In this document: one piece after another, positions 35,505-46,917 of the stretch
Layout: the number at the start of each line of letters is the position of its first letter
How positions within the stretch are numbered: the first letter of the stretch is position 1
Assembly (NCBI RefSeq): GCF_001723175.1
Contig: NC_064650.1
Coordinates: 5,704,001 to 5,768,000 of the forward strand
Length of the DNA: 64,000 nt
Source: Penicillium oxalicum
Taxonomy: Eukaryota; Ascomycota; Eurotiomycetes; Eurotiales; Aspergillaceae
Direction: 5' to 3'
Position numbers and translations under genes: made by a program
Notes under the pieces: generated by a model
Told to the model about the DNA's origin: nothing
What the model saw: the letters and a program-made list of their open reading frames with translations, nothing else
The model's database searches: none

Positions 35505-36841
35505 ATGTCGTCCTCGTCAACCTCCCCGCAGGAGATCAAGGAGGAGGTCAAGAAGGTCCTCGATGTCAAGCCTGTGAACCAGACCATTCAGCAGATTCGC
35601 TCGCTCGCAGCCGGTGCGGCGGGAGGTCTGTGTGCGGTCGTGGTGGGACACCCCTTTGACCTGGTCAAGGTCCGTCTGCAGACCGCCGAGAAGGGCGTGT
35701 ACGCGGGTGCCATGGATGTGGTCCGGAAAACCATCGCTCGCGAGGGTCTGGCTCGTGTACGTTCTTTCTCCAACTGCCGTTGATGCGACAGCAGCAGCAA
35801 CTACAACAACAAGGGATCATGAGACTGACCGGGCGCGTGACGTATGACAGGGTCTCTATGCTGGTGTGTCTGCTCCTCTCGTGGGAGTGACTCCAATGTG
35901 TAAGTGACCTTTCCATGGCCATAGAACCAATGATGGAAGACGCTAATCAACCATTTTCCTCCATATGTATACAGTCGCTGTGAGCTTCTGGGTATGTATC
36001 TGATTGTTTCACCGTGATTTCACACCAGACGAAGCTGGTCCGAGTTCTATTTTCTTTATGGGGGAATCCACTCCGTTCTAATCCGACTCCCTTCGCAGGG
36101 CTACGACGTGGGCAAGAGCCTCGTGGAGAAGGTTTCGACCGTGCCGGTGGTTCACGGCACCCCCCAGTACTCCATTGGGCAAATCTCTGCCGCCGGTTTC
36201 TTCTCTGCCATCCCCATGACCCTGATCACCGCACCCTTTGAGCGCGTCAAGGTCCTCCTGCAGATCCAGGGCCAGAACCCGCCTCCGCCGGGCCAGAAGC
36301 CCAAGTACTCCGGTGGTGTCGACGTGGTCCGTCAATTGTACAAGGAAGGCGGTCTTCGCAGTGTCTTCCGCGGCAGTGCCATGACGTTGGCTCGTGACGG
36401 ACCCGGTTCGGCCGCCTACTTTGCTGCCTACGAGTACATCAAGCGAACGCTCACCCCCAAGGATGCTGAGGGCAACGTGACCGGCGAGCTCTCGCTGACG
36501 GCGGTGGTGGCGGCGGGTGGTGCCGCCGGTATTGCCATGTGGATTCCCGTCTTCCCCGTGGACACCATCAAGTCTCGCCTGCAAAGTGCTCCTGGCAAGC
36601 CCACCATCGGCGGCACCGTCCGCACGATATACGCCAGCGGTGGCTTCAAGGCCTTCTTCCCTGGATTCGGTCCTGCCCTGGCCCGTGCCGTTCCCGCGAA
36701 TGCGGCGACTTTGTATGTTTCCCAAAAATCCCCTCTCTCCATGTTTCTGGTCTGAGAAAGCAGACTAACCCATTCCCTCTTTCGATGTTTAGCTTGGGTG
36801 TCGAACTCGCCCACAAGGCCATGAAGTCGATGTTCGACTAG
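35505..36841 (+). CDS. acuH: Mitochondrial carnitine/acylcarnitine carrier
   Basis: Exons 35505-35756, 35851-35899, 35975-35991, 36099-36712 and 36793-36841, all in phase, give 326 residues. The three repeats of the mitochondrial carrier family each show their PX[DE]XX[KR] signature: PFDLVKVRLQ, PFERVKVLLQ and PVDTIKSRLQ, so six transmembrane helices in the inner membrane. The sequence AAGAAGGLCAVVVGHPFDLVKVRLQT, and RGSAMTLARDGPGSAAYFAAYEYIK in the second half, match the acylcarnitine/carnitine exchanger (AcuH in A. nidulans, Crc1 in yeast), which imports acetyl- and acylcarnitine for growth on acetate and fatty acids. One internal exon is only 17 nt and another 49 nt; both are needed to keep the conserved GLYAGVSAPLVGVTPMFAVSFWGYD block intact. 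AcuH-type assignment is from motif memory; other carriers of this subfamily are less likely. Confidence 0.87.
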
Positions 36842-37478
36842 AGAGTTCCAACCGTCCCGTGTCCAACCATAATGTCGTGTGTACATACTTCTTGAATCAC
36901 CTCCTCCATTGCAACTATCGACTCAGCATTCGCCCTGTCATATATCCCTTCTTGGACAGATGGACCTGTTTTTTTTATTTTTATTTTGGGAATTTTCCGT
37001 CGGTCTCGGTTTCACATGAGATTGGATTTGACGGTCGTTGTGAACCAGCTCTTTCGCGGAATGACCTTCGCAGTATTATAGCTGATGACCCCTGTCGATA
37101 CATCGACATTTCTTTTGGACTTGATTCCTCCCCGTATCCTCTATGCTTGAGTTGTGGCGGCCCTCTGTGTTTCTTTCCTTTTTTGTCTCCTATAGACTGG
37201 GTGCACCCGTGCACTATACCGAAGATTGCATTCCAATTTCAGATACATGGTTGTTGTTATGATCTAATCCTGGGAAACGGGGGTGTCTGACACCGCGATA
37301 CGCATTCCTGCTCTGGGGGAGGAGTATAGAAAAGTACAGATGATATCTCCCTCGAGTTGATAAGATTCTTCTAAAACGAGACAGCATGGCTGATTGGTCC
37401 CTATCGAGGGAAGAGGGAAGGAAGGTGGAGGGGAGTAAATGAAAACCTCTCGTGACTTTCCACTCTTCTTTCACAAAT
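36842..37478. other. Convergent 3' intergenic region
   Basis: Between the carrier (plus) and the carotenoid dioxygenase (minus). T-rich 3' UTR-like sequence near 36965-36990. No gene seen. Confidence 0.5.
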
Positions 37479-39485
37479 TCAGTAGTCACTCGCCTGCGTC
37501 TCTGTCCGCACCCGCGCATAAGGTCTCTGAGCTTCAAGTTGCTCCCGACTGAACCAGTTACCATGGAATCCATACGGGACCCGTTGCGGCAGCACAATCT
37601 TCGTCACGACACTGGTCATATCTCGCGCATCGATGATCCACAACTCACTCTTCGCGTGATCGCCGGCTTGTCCCTCCGCATCGAGTTGGGACTCGTCAAA
37701 CATCAGGGTTAAGAGGTAGCCGTCATCTTCGGAATGTGCGTCCTCTCGTGGCACGAATTGAGGTTCCTGCGCGTACCAGCCGGGCGGGGCTTGGAAGATT
37801 TTGATCGGATCTTCCGTGTCTCGGCTGGAAAGAACCTCGTCTATGCTTCGATTGTCGACGCAGCCCTCGATTGGCTGGGGTGGCTGTGCCATCCCGCGCT
37901 GGATCAGCGTAAGGACGTCGACTTTGACGAGACAGTCGACTTTCATCGGTTCGCCGGTTTCTGCGCCAAAGATGGCGTCACGCGAGGAGCAGCCGAAGAC
38001 GAAGCGGGCACCGGTGGGTGGGGCGGTGGGAGAAATAGTGGGCATTTCGAGGGGGATCGAGGACAGGGCCCATTGATGGGTGATCATGTTCTGACTGCGG
38101 TCGGAGAGAGAGAAGCGATAATAGTACATTTTGCTGTCGCTCAATTCGGCATTGGTAGGCTCGATAGCGCCCATAGAGTGCAGCATGTTCCCGTTGGTGT
38201 AGCGGCAGGCGACCATGCTGACGGCCTCGGTGGGAGAGCTTTTCGAGTCGGGTAGGATGGATGCCGGCTCATCCCAGGTGGTTGCAGTATGGAAGATGAA
38301 GCATGGATCTGTTTCGAACCAGCGGACCTGTTCAGGATGTCGTCGCGGAAAGATTCCGAATCGTGACGGAGAGTCCCGATCAAAGTGGATGATCGGCCGT
38401 CCACGAAGCATATTGATGGGATCGAGTGTCACCGGGAGATCCATGATCACAGTGTGATTTTGGGAAACTCCAAAGTCGTGCATCAGTTTCGGAATCGAGA
38501 CTCCCGGAACTGGAGCATACAACACCGGAACCAGGGACCTGCCCGAGTCAGACTTGGGAATCAGAGAGTACCACACAAAGGGAGGCAGAAACGACGCTTG
38601 GAACGAGATGAGATCTCCCGTGGTTGGATCAACGTGAGGCTAGATTTGCGCATAGTTAGTGCACAGATTCCCCTATGAATTGATCAGGCTATTACAAAAA
38701 GAGGGCAGGTCACCTACATGCGCCGTCGTCCAATCTCTCAAAAAGCCAAAGGGTCCATTACAGCCAAATGCGTCTTGTTCCTCCGAGTAGGATTTCCCCT
38801 CATTGAGTGCAGAATGTCCGTTAAACCAGCCGATGGTATCCAGACCGGGCAGTTGCACCCTCATCGGGGGACCCGTCTGACATGTAGCCAACGCGCGCTT
38901 GTCATGATAGAGGATCGCCGTGTTCGCAACGCTGATTTTGCGAACAGGGTGTTTATCCGGGCTGATGAACGACCACGCAATCAGTGCCAGAAACCGGCAA
39001 AGTTTGAAGAATGTCGAAATCGTGGATCTGAATGGATGCGCCAAGGTCGCAATGCTGGGTAGAATGGGAGATCGGAGATTTGGCATGGATCTGGCGCCGA
39101 GGTAAAGATCCGTCAAGATGTATCGGTTCACGAAGCAGGGCTCGACTTTTTGGGGTTGGTTCGTGATGCGAAACCAGATGCCACTCAGCATCCCATCTCC
39201 GTCGAACATGTGCACATCCTCGGACAGGTGATTTCCAAAGCTTGGATTACCGCCGTTTCGCACATACTGGCCGCCGTGAAGCTCGGCAGGAATTGTGCCC
39301 GAGAAGGTACATGGCGTGATGGGGAACTGTCGATGAACAGGCGCAAAGTTTCCAGTGAGGCATCTACAGAGAGGTCTGGTTTAGTCCACCTACCCGAGAT
39401 TCAAGCGCTGCCCACGTGCGCCATCTAAAGATAAGAGGACATACCGGTGTCTCGTCGGTGCAAAGGGTTTGCGTGCCTCCGTCAT
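37479..39485 (-). CDS. Carotenoid cleavage dioxygenase (RPE65 family)
   Basis: Exons 39485-39445, 39363-38718 and 38639-37479 (minus) give 615 residues. This family uses a non-haem iron held by four histidines to cleave carotenoid double bases with oxygen, giving apocarotenals. Family motifs in order: NFAPVHRQFPITPC, GGQYVRNGGNP, MFDGDGMLSGIWFR, then the histidine-bearing segments TAHPHVDPTTGDL (about 226-238), LMHDFGVSQNHTVIMDLP, CFIFHTATTWDEP, and near the C-terminus RVPYGFHGNWFS. All four ligand histidines can therefore be placed. Fungal relatives are CarX (beta-carotene to retinal) and CarT/CAO-2 (torulene to apocarotenal); length and the N-terminal block lean to the CarT type, but I cannot separate them without alignment. 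The gene is divergent from desaturase A across a 1.49-kb shared promoter region, so its substrate is probably the product of this cluster. Confidence 0.87.
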
Positions 39486-40972
39486 GATCGGCACTCACTC
39501 TCTCTGTGTATCCTTGTCTCGCGCACACTCATATTCGCGTGAATCACTACCAAAGACGTCGCTGATGTTGACAAGGAAATCATTGAAGTGTCTTGCTTGC
39601 GACCCTCCTCCAGCATCGAGGCACGGTACTCGTGCAAGGGACTGTGACAGGGACGGGGACGGGCTTTGAGACATGCCGAGGAACCAACATCTCCGACGGG
39701 CGGAGCAACTTGACAAGATCGCGGGACGCGATGTGACGTCACAGATCTGAGTAGCTGCGGGGTCTAGACTTCAAGCAAGCTTCCCTTTTTGGCATGCCCT
39801 GCTGTATTGTCAATCCCACAAGATTCTTTTCACTTGTATTGATCAAGTAACTTTACGATACCAGTACATAATACAATACAGTGTTGAAAGTGGATCTCCT
39901 ACGATACATTTCTACTTTCACGTGTCAAAGCGAGTCATGAATGGAACCTGGCGCTTTATCCACTGACGAAAACGTCCTCAAAGGGGGGGGGGGGCGACCT
40001 AACTCGTCTGAGATGAGAATGGATCTCGAAAAAAGGGGAATGAAACAGAATGGGAGAAGGAATCAAGGGCCTGCAATTTTCCCTCCCTCGAGCACGGGCG
40101 TAGTTGGGTCAAGACTCGAAAGTAAGGTGCCTTTACGCGGTTCTGTCGAGGACTGAACTACCCCAAACTTGTTTTTGTTGCTTGTTCCTGGCATTGCGGG
40201 CATTGATCAAGATGTTCAAAAAAGGAAAAGGAAAAAGGAAAAAAGGAAAAAAGAGCAGCTCTGCCCCCAATTAACAATCTAGTATATAACTGTGCACGAG
40301 TCAATCATTATAGCAAAGGCCATGTAGACAGGGAAAAAAAAGGGTCAACAGTCAAATTAAACGATGGGATCCGAGTCATTGGTTTGGACCACTGGGAACT
40401 TCAGCCATCAGATAACAGGCTCGGCACGACCGGCCGACAAGGCGGTGGACTTGCACTGTCGAGTAAGCGATTCATGGAAAAACCAGCCGAGGCGAATTAT
40501 GTAAACTGCGATTCCTGGTCATGAATTAGGTGAAACGACACACAACCCCGGCCAAAGCGGACACTCTTAGTGCTGAAGCGTTGTCGCAAAGATACTGTAG
40601 AATAATAATCTCTGAGACAAATAAAGCATCGAGTTCGCTCGGTCGTTTGCAGGATTCATCCGCAGCGGGCACTGCCAAATCGGGACGTTCTGTATAGGAA
40701 TGGCAAGGGTTTGGTGTACAATACAAGATCGTGTTACGGTACTGCCCGGTATTTCCGAGCCATGTACCATAACAGGTAATCGATTCACATGAGCGAACGA
40801 TCACGCCAATAGCCAGCTACCGCGGTCAAATAATCAGAGGGATCTTGTTTTGATCGGAGAGAGAAAAAAAGGGAAGCATTCGCTGCAGAGTACGCAAGCA
40901 CAGCTCGATATATCGTTGGAGATCTCGGTCAACCTGACAAAGCAGATTCAAAACTGAACCGACACAGTTGCG
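39486..40972. promoter_or_regulatory. Divergent promoter region, dioxygenase / phytoene desaturase A
   Basis: 1.49 kb between the two start codons with no supported gene, so it should hold both promoters and any shared control sites. It includes a 12-base G run (39983-39994) and a purine run of GGAAAA units (about 40220-40255). Light-response or stress elements may exist here, but I identified none with certainty. Confidence 0.45.
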
Positions 40973-42818
40973 ATGGATACAACAAGGAGAAGAAAGAAGG
41001 TGGTTGTTATTGGTGAGTTGGATGACTCGAACAACTACATTTTGGGAGGTTCAAGATCAGGCTCATATTGGCGTGTTCCCCAGGGGCTGGAGTGGGTGGC
41101 ATCGCAACCGCGGCCAGGTTAGCACAGTGTGGACTGGATGTCTCCGTCTACGAGAAGAATGACTTTGTGGGAGGAAAATGTAGCAGTATAATGCAAAACG
41201 GATACGTGAGTTCAATGAGTTGCATTGCCATCGCCGCTGCTAACCTCATGTGCTCAGCGCTTCGATCGTGGCCCGTCTCTCCTGCTCATGACTGAGGTCT
41301 TTGAGGAGACATATCGACACCTGGGGACTTCCATGTCATCAGAAGGCGTCGAGTTGCTCAAGTGTGATCCGAACTGCAACTTCTGGTTTCCCGACGGACA
41401 GTGTTTTACCACATCGACCGATATTGCCCGAATGAAGAACCAACTGGAGAAGCTGGATGGTCAACATGGGTTCCAAAGTTTTCTGTCCTTTCTCGAGGAG
41501 TCGCATCACCACTACCAACAAAGCATCCCGCATGTGCTGAACAAGGACTTTGCCAATTACTTTGCACTCTTGCGACCCGGATTTTTGCGCTACTTATTCA
41601 AACTGCATCCTTTCCACACAGTCTGGCAGCGTGTGTCACATTTCTTCCAGCCTCATCAGTTGCGACAAGTCTTCAGTCTTGCAAGCATGTACCTCGGCAT
41701 GTCGCCATTTGATACACCGGGGACGTACACTCTTCTTCAATACACGGAGCTGACTGCTGGGATATGGTATCCCCGTGGGGGATTTAATCGAGTAAGTTCC
41801 AGGTCGTTGCTGACGCGGTTCCGACTTTTGCATTTTGACTGATCCATCCTTCGTGTAGATCGCGAGAACGCTAGTGGACGTCGGTGAAAGATTGGGTGTC
41901 AAGTATCATCTCTCGCAGCCTGTCAAGAGTGTGTCGATATCATCGGATAAGAAAGCTCGAGGAATCACATTGGACGCGGACGAGATCATTGAAGCCGACG
42001 CAGTCGTGGTGAACGCTGACCTCCTCTATGCCTACGAAGAGCTCTTCCCCTCACACCAGTCCAAGCCTGATGTGACCAGGGAAAAAGAGGATGTATCCTG
42101 CAGCGCCATTACCTTCTACTGGTCCATGTCCCAACGGATCCCACAGCTGGAGTCTCACAACATGTTCGTGGGACAACCGAGTGGGGAGCAATTCCCCGAC
42201 GTGTACTGGAACCGAGATCGTGAAACCATGCCCTCCTTCTACGTCCATGTGCCATCTCGCACCGATCCGTCCGCCGCACCGGAGGGCAAAGATACCGTGA
42301 TGGCACTAGTGCTGGTCGAGAACGTGGATATGTCGAAGACGACGCAAGAGAACCACCTGGACAGCCTCATCGCCGCCACACGCCAGTATGTCCTATCGTC
42401 GATGCAAAGTCGCCTCGGCGTGGATCTCCGCGACTTCATCGAGCATGAGACGCTACATTCACCAACCACTTGGCATCAGATGTTCAACTCGCATCGCGGC
42501 TCGGTGTTTGGACTCAATCACGACTTCTTCAATATTCTCTCTTTCCGGCCCCACACCAAACATGACGTCATTGACGGTGTGTACTTTGTGGGCGCGAGTA
42601 CGCATCCCGGCGCGGGTGTGCCCACCTGCCTGTCGGGCGCAAAAATTACCGCCGAACGGATCTTGCGCGACTTGGACATTCCGATCGCCTGGGAGGGCGA
42701 TGCGATCCGACCTCAGAAGGAAGCGGCCAAAGCCACCGTGGTGGAACCCTCAGGGGCGTGGAAAGGACTTGCGCTCGTGTCTGCGGTACTGGGGATTGTT
42801 GCCGTCTGGCGAGCGTGA
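40973..42818 (+). CDS. Phytoene desaturase A (carotenoid 3,4-didehydrogenase family)
   Basis: Exons 40973-41012, 41084-41205, 41258-41791 and 41859-42818 give 551 residues. An N-terminal FAD-binding Rossmann motif (VVVIGAGVGGIATAARLA) starts near residue 10. Then follow RFDRGPSLLLM, ASMYLGMSPFDTPGTYTLLQY, and the C-terminal family signature YFVGASTHPGAGVPTCLSGAK. A final hydrophobic helix (GLALVSAVLGIVAVW) anchors it in membrane, as in AL-1/CarB enzymes. The family inserts double bonds into phytoene stepwise to give neurosporene, lycopene or 3,4-didehydrolycopene. Its intron pattern is the same as in desaturase B downstream. It has diverged at otherwise conserved positions: GGFNR where B has GGFVK, and GGKCSS where B has GGRCSL. 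It may therefore do a different desaturation step. Divergent from the dioxygenase, in tandem with the synthase/cyclase. Confidence 0.88.
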
Positions 42819-44580
42819 GGAGAGAGGAGAGAGAGACCTTGCTGTGAAGTGGGAGTGGCACCCTGGCAGCCTGGCCCGGTGTCGATGATTTCCTTGTTGA
42901 GAGATGGACAAAAACCACACACCTTGGATGTCGTGGTAGTCATCCCCCATCACTTGTCGCTTTTACCACGTTGAATAGAAGGCAGACCGAATCGAGGGAC
43001 AGGACCTATTGACTTGGCGCGTATGGGACTGATGAGGTATTGGGTCGGTCAGGGTGATGACTTGGTCGACCAGAATCCAAAAGCCGAGAATACGCCCGCA
43101 TTCGGGTTTGCAGCCAATTCGCTCGAGGCCGCAGTGTTGCGGTACGGTCGCCAGTCGCAACCGCAGTCACCGACTCACCAGTCTCATGTATATGCCTAGA
43201 GCCAACAATTGGACTCGGCTCACCACCTCACCACTCGGTGGATCACGACGCCTGTCTGGACCTGCTGTGGTACTTGGTCCAGGGACCAGGCTCAGCGCTA
43301 GACATGCAGCTCAAATGTTAAACCTGCTTTGCGCCAGCAGTGGAGCCGGTAAGGTTCGATCGATCGGTGTAAGACTGCCCCAGTCGGTATTGTCAATACA
43401 TAAGCTTAAATATTGCGATCAGAGATCCGGCGTCGTCTCCGCACACTCCAGCGTCGAGACGGGAGCCTGTCAGGCCCTCGCCATTTGAAATTATTTGCCG
43501 CATATGCAGTTGTTCCCACCGTGGGCTGGCTTTTCTGCTAGAGAGATATATACACCCTGAGAAAGTAGTGCGCCAACATGGAAAGCGTGGGTGGTACGTC
43601 AGTGGTAGCGAGAGCTTGCCCATGCACCTGCACCTGCACTGCTCTGGATGAGAGCTACGAAGAAGAATGGAGCTAGCACCCGAAGCCGGATGAGTGTACC
43701 GTAGCGCTGCAGCACTACTCCGCCAGGGAGGACCAGCTCCACTGGAGACGACCGATGCACGATTCAGTTCGGGAGTAAAGTACAGTCTGCTGTATACTTA
43801 CATACGATCCCTGGAATTTGATACTGTAATGCGTAATCATTCTGGCTTTACATTACATGAACAACCTGTACTGCCAGTGTGGGCATATTATTATTATTGA
43901 GAGCCATTTGCGCCAGTCCTCCCCTCCCCGAGGACAAAATCCACCAGCGACAAGCTCCAAAGGATGGCCGAGGGGCCATGGAAGAAAAAGAGCGAACACA
44001 ACGGAGAGACAATTGATTCTGCTCGGATGTTTGACGGAATTATTCGGACTGTATTGGCTTCCGAAAATGCGACAGCTGCGTAGCTTTTCTTTTCTTTTCT
44101 TTTTTCATTAATGTTTTTTTCCCTTTCACTTATTCTTCGAAGTTCTTACCCTTCTTGGTCCAACCTGGGGGTCCTCTTAGTATTGTAATAAACTGTCCGT
44201 GGTAAGTGTGAATACTGGTTAGACTCTCTGGGTAAGATGGTTACCTATACATCATGTAATATGAATTATTCCTTTTTATCTTTTGGTCTTTTTATTTTGG
44301 TTTAATCCACTCTCGCCTGGGACTCGTACAGGGCTTTAGCATCCCTATCCCGCAAGAAACCGGACGAGCAAGTTTCGGTCCAGCCTGACGATAAGAAGTC
44401 GTAGGTAGTCAGCAATTCACGGAGCCTGGGGGATCCTCTTTTTTTCAACAAAGACAAAGGTCGGAACGAAGACCGTCGACTACCTTCCAGTTTCCTCTGG
44501 CTCGCATTCTTAACTTTGACATGCTACTTGCACCTTGAGCTCACCGGCACTATTCAACGGGTTCGACAGTGTGATTCACG
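42819..44580. other. Intergenic region, desaturase A / synthase-cyclase
   Basis: 1.76 kb, no gene supported. Frames to 144 codons (43054-43488) have no motif or splice sites. Contains the promoter of the synthase/cyclase; a T-rich tract lies around 44085-44125. Confidence 0.5.
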
Positions 44581-46917
44581 ATGGGTTATGATTATTGGAT
44601 GGTGTGAGTCGTCTCTTCCAACGGACAAGCTTGCTGAAGCGATCACGACAGCGTCCAAGTCTTGGTCAAACCCAAATTCTCTCGATTTCCCATGAAACTG
44701 ATCGTGTCCTCCGTTTCTGCAGGCATTTGACGTGGACAATTCCCCCTGCGGCGTTGTTCACGGTGGCATATTGGCCCTTTTTTACACGACTAGAGATTTG
44801 GAAGATTGTCATTTTGATCAATGTATGTCGATGAGCTTGCGCAGTTGGTTGTTTTTTTTTTTCTTTTTTCTTTCCTTTTCTCAGTTTCCCACTCCTCTCT
44901 CTGTCTCTTTTTATTTTTGGCGGCATTCAATGTTATGCGATCCGAGCTTTGGCTGCTCGCAATCTTCACTTTCATCCCTGCGGTGCGGAGTCGCGACCCT
45001 TGACTGACTCGCGATTCAGGTTGCTGTCTATGCCACGATACCGTGGGATTCATTCTTGATCCGCAATCGGATCTGGACATATCCAGCCGATGCGGTGGTG
45101 GGATGGACTCTATTCGACATCCCCATTGAGGAGCTGTTTTTCTTCGTGATTCAGACGTACTGCACCAGTCTGCTGTACACGATTCTCACCAAGCACTTGG
45201 TCCTTCCGTCCTTTTTGCTGGACCGCTCCAAGCCCTGGGCGAAGAATGTGGGCTCCGCCGCCATCATTGCCGGAATCGGCTTCGGTGCTCTCTGTATCAT
45301 GACGAAGAGTAGTCTGACCTATATGGGCCTGATTTTGAGTTGGGCGTTGTCGGTCATCTTGTTCCAATGGTGAGAGAATCCGAAAGAAAAAATGGGCAAG
45401 TACGGAGGGGCGATAATCACAGACACACTGACACGTCATCGATTCTAGGTCTCTCTGCGGGAGCTTCTTACTTTCTTTCCCCAAGAAACAGATTTTCATG
45501 TCCATTTTGATCCCAACAGTCTATCTCTGGATGGTCGATCGCCTGTCCTTGCAGCGTGGAACGTGGGTGATTGAAAAGGGCACCAAATTAGACATTCAAT
45601 TCTGGGGGTTCCTGGACATCGAGTAAGTGTTGCGCCCCCGAAACCGTTCCCGGTATTGTCAAATACCCGCGAACCTTCCCCCCTACCAAAATACTGACCC
45701 CCCGAACAGAGAAGCTACCTTCTTTTTACTGAGCAATGTGATGGTGGTCCTGGGCATGGTCACCATGGACCATGCCATCGCTCTGGCCCAGTATGATGTG
45801 GTGACCTCCGACTCCCCTGGTCGGTCACTGCCGTCTCTGGGCAAGATGGCCTGGTCGTACATGGCTCAGCGGCGGAAGCCCCTCGACGAGGGTTTTTTAG
45901 ACGGGCTTTGCGCCGCAGTGACGGAGCTGTCGCGCAAAAGCCAGAGTATGTATCTCGGTAGCGCCATGTTCCAAGATGGACTCCGAGTGGATCTGATCTT
46001 TTTGTGAGTGATGAGTTTGAACGGCGGAGACCGCCCGATGAGAACAACCAGGGATCCGCTGCTAATCCTCTTGACCCAGGTATTCTTTCTGTCGTGTGAT
46101 TGACGACTTGGTCGATGAGGCACCCTCGCGGGAAAAAGCCCAGGAGAGCATCAAGGAGGCTTCTCAAGTGTTGCATTGGCGCTTCTCCGAAAAGAGCCCG
46201 AAGAAGCCTCTGTACGATTATCTTCAAGCGGATATGGATCGCAAACAAGCTCTCAAGGCGTCACCCTTGCTGCACTCCATCGCTTTGCTGCCGGCCTCGC
46301 GCCTGAGCCTCGGCCCGCTGCTCGAACTCCTGTCGGGATTCGTCATGGATCTAGGATTCTCCTTTGAAAAGCAGGAGTACCCCATCGAGACCGAGGAGGA
46401 TCTGGAGGTCTACGCACAGCGTGTGGCCGGCACCGTTGCCGCGGGACTCTTGGAATTGGTGTTCAGCCATACCGACGTGCAATACAGTCCGGACAAGCAG
46501 GAGGAGATCATCCAGGCCGGTCAGCAGATGGGCAAGGCTCTCCAATATGTCAACATTGCGCGTGATATCAAACGTGATGCCGCGATCAAGCGTGTCTACA
46601 TCCCCACCGTCTGGCTGAAGACGAAAAACCTCACCCCCACTGACGTGGTGACCAACCCCGATAACCCTGCCCTGGCCACCTTTGAGGACCGGATGCTCCT
46701 CAAAGCCGACCACGCGTACCAGATGAGCGTCCAGGCGATCGATCAGCTCCCCAAGGACGTGCGCGGCCCCATCAAGACCACCATCGAGAGCTACATGATG
46801 ATCGGCCAGATGGTCCGTAAAGCGCGACGGGAGTCGACCAAAATCGAGGGCAAGCTCAAGGTGCCGTTGTGGCGGAGGTTGAAGTTGGCTTGGTCGGCCA
46901 TGTACGTTAATCACTAG
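44581..46917 (+). CDS. carRA: Bifunctional lycopene cyclase/phytoene synthase
   Basis: Exons 44581-44603, 44723-44822, 45020-45369, 45449-45622, 45710-46003 and 46080-46917 give 592 residues, close to the usual about 600 of AL-2/CarRA proteins. The N-terminal half is the membrane-bound heterodimer-type lycopene cyclase: two repeats with IPWDSFLIRNRIWTYP and FDIPIEELFFFVIQT in the first, and TKLDIQFWGFLDIEEATFFLLSN in the second. The C-terminal half is phytoene synthase: YSFCRVIDDLVDEAPS carries the first Asp-rich motif (DDLVDE) and ARDIKRDAAIKRVYIP the second (DIKRD), which bind Mg-diphosphate of two geranylgeranyl diphosphates. It thus makes phytoene and cyclises its desaturated product. It is the committed enzyme of the cluster, located between the two desaturases. 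The very short first exon (23 nt) begins MGYDYWMV; the join restores the first membrane helix. Confidence 0.92.

Noticed and set aside
36078..36725. 215-codon minus-strand frame
   Set aside because: Antisense shadow of the mitochondrial carrier exon 36099-36712.
46351..46914. 187-codon minus-strand frame
   Set aside because: Antisense shadow of the phytoene synthase domain.
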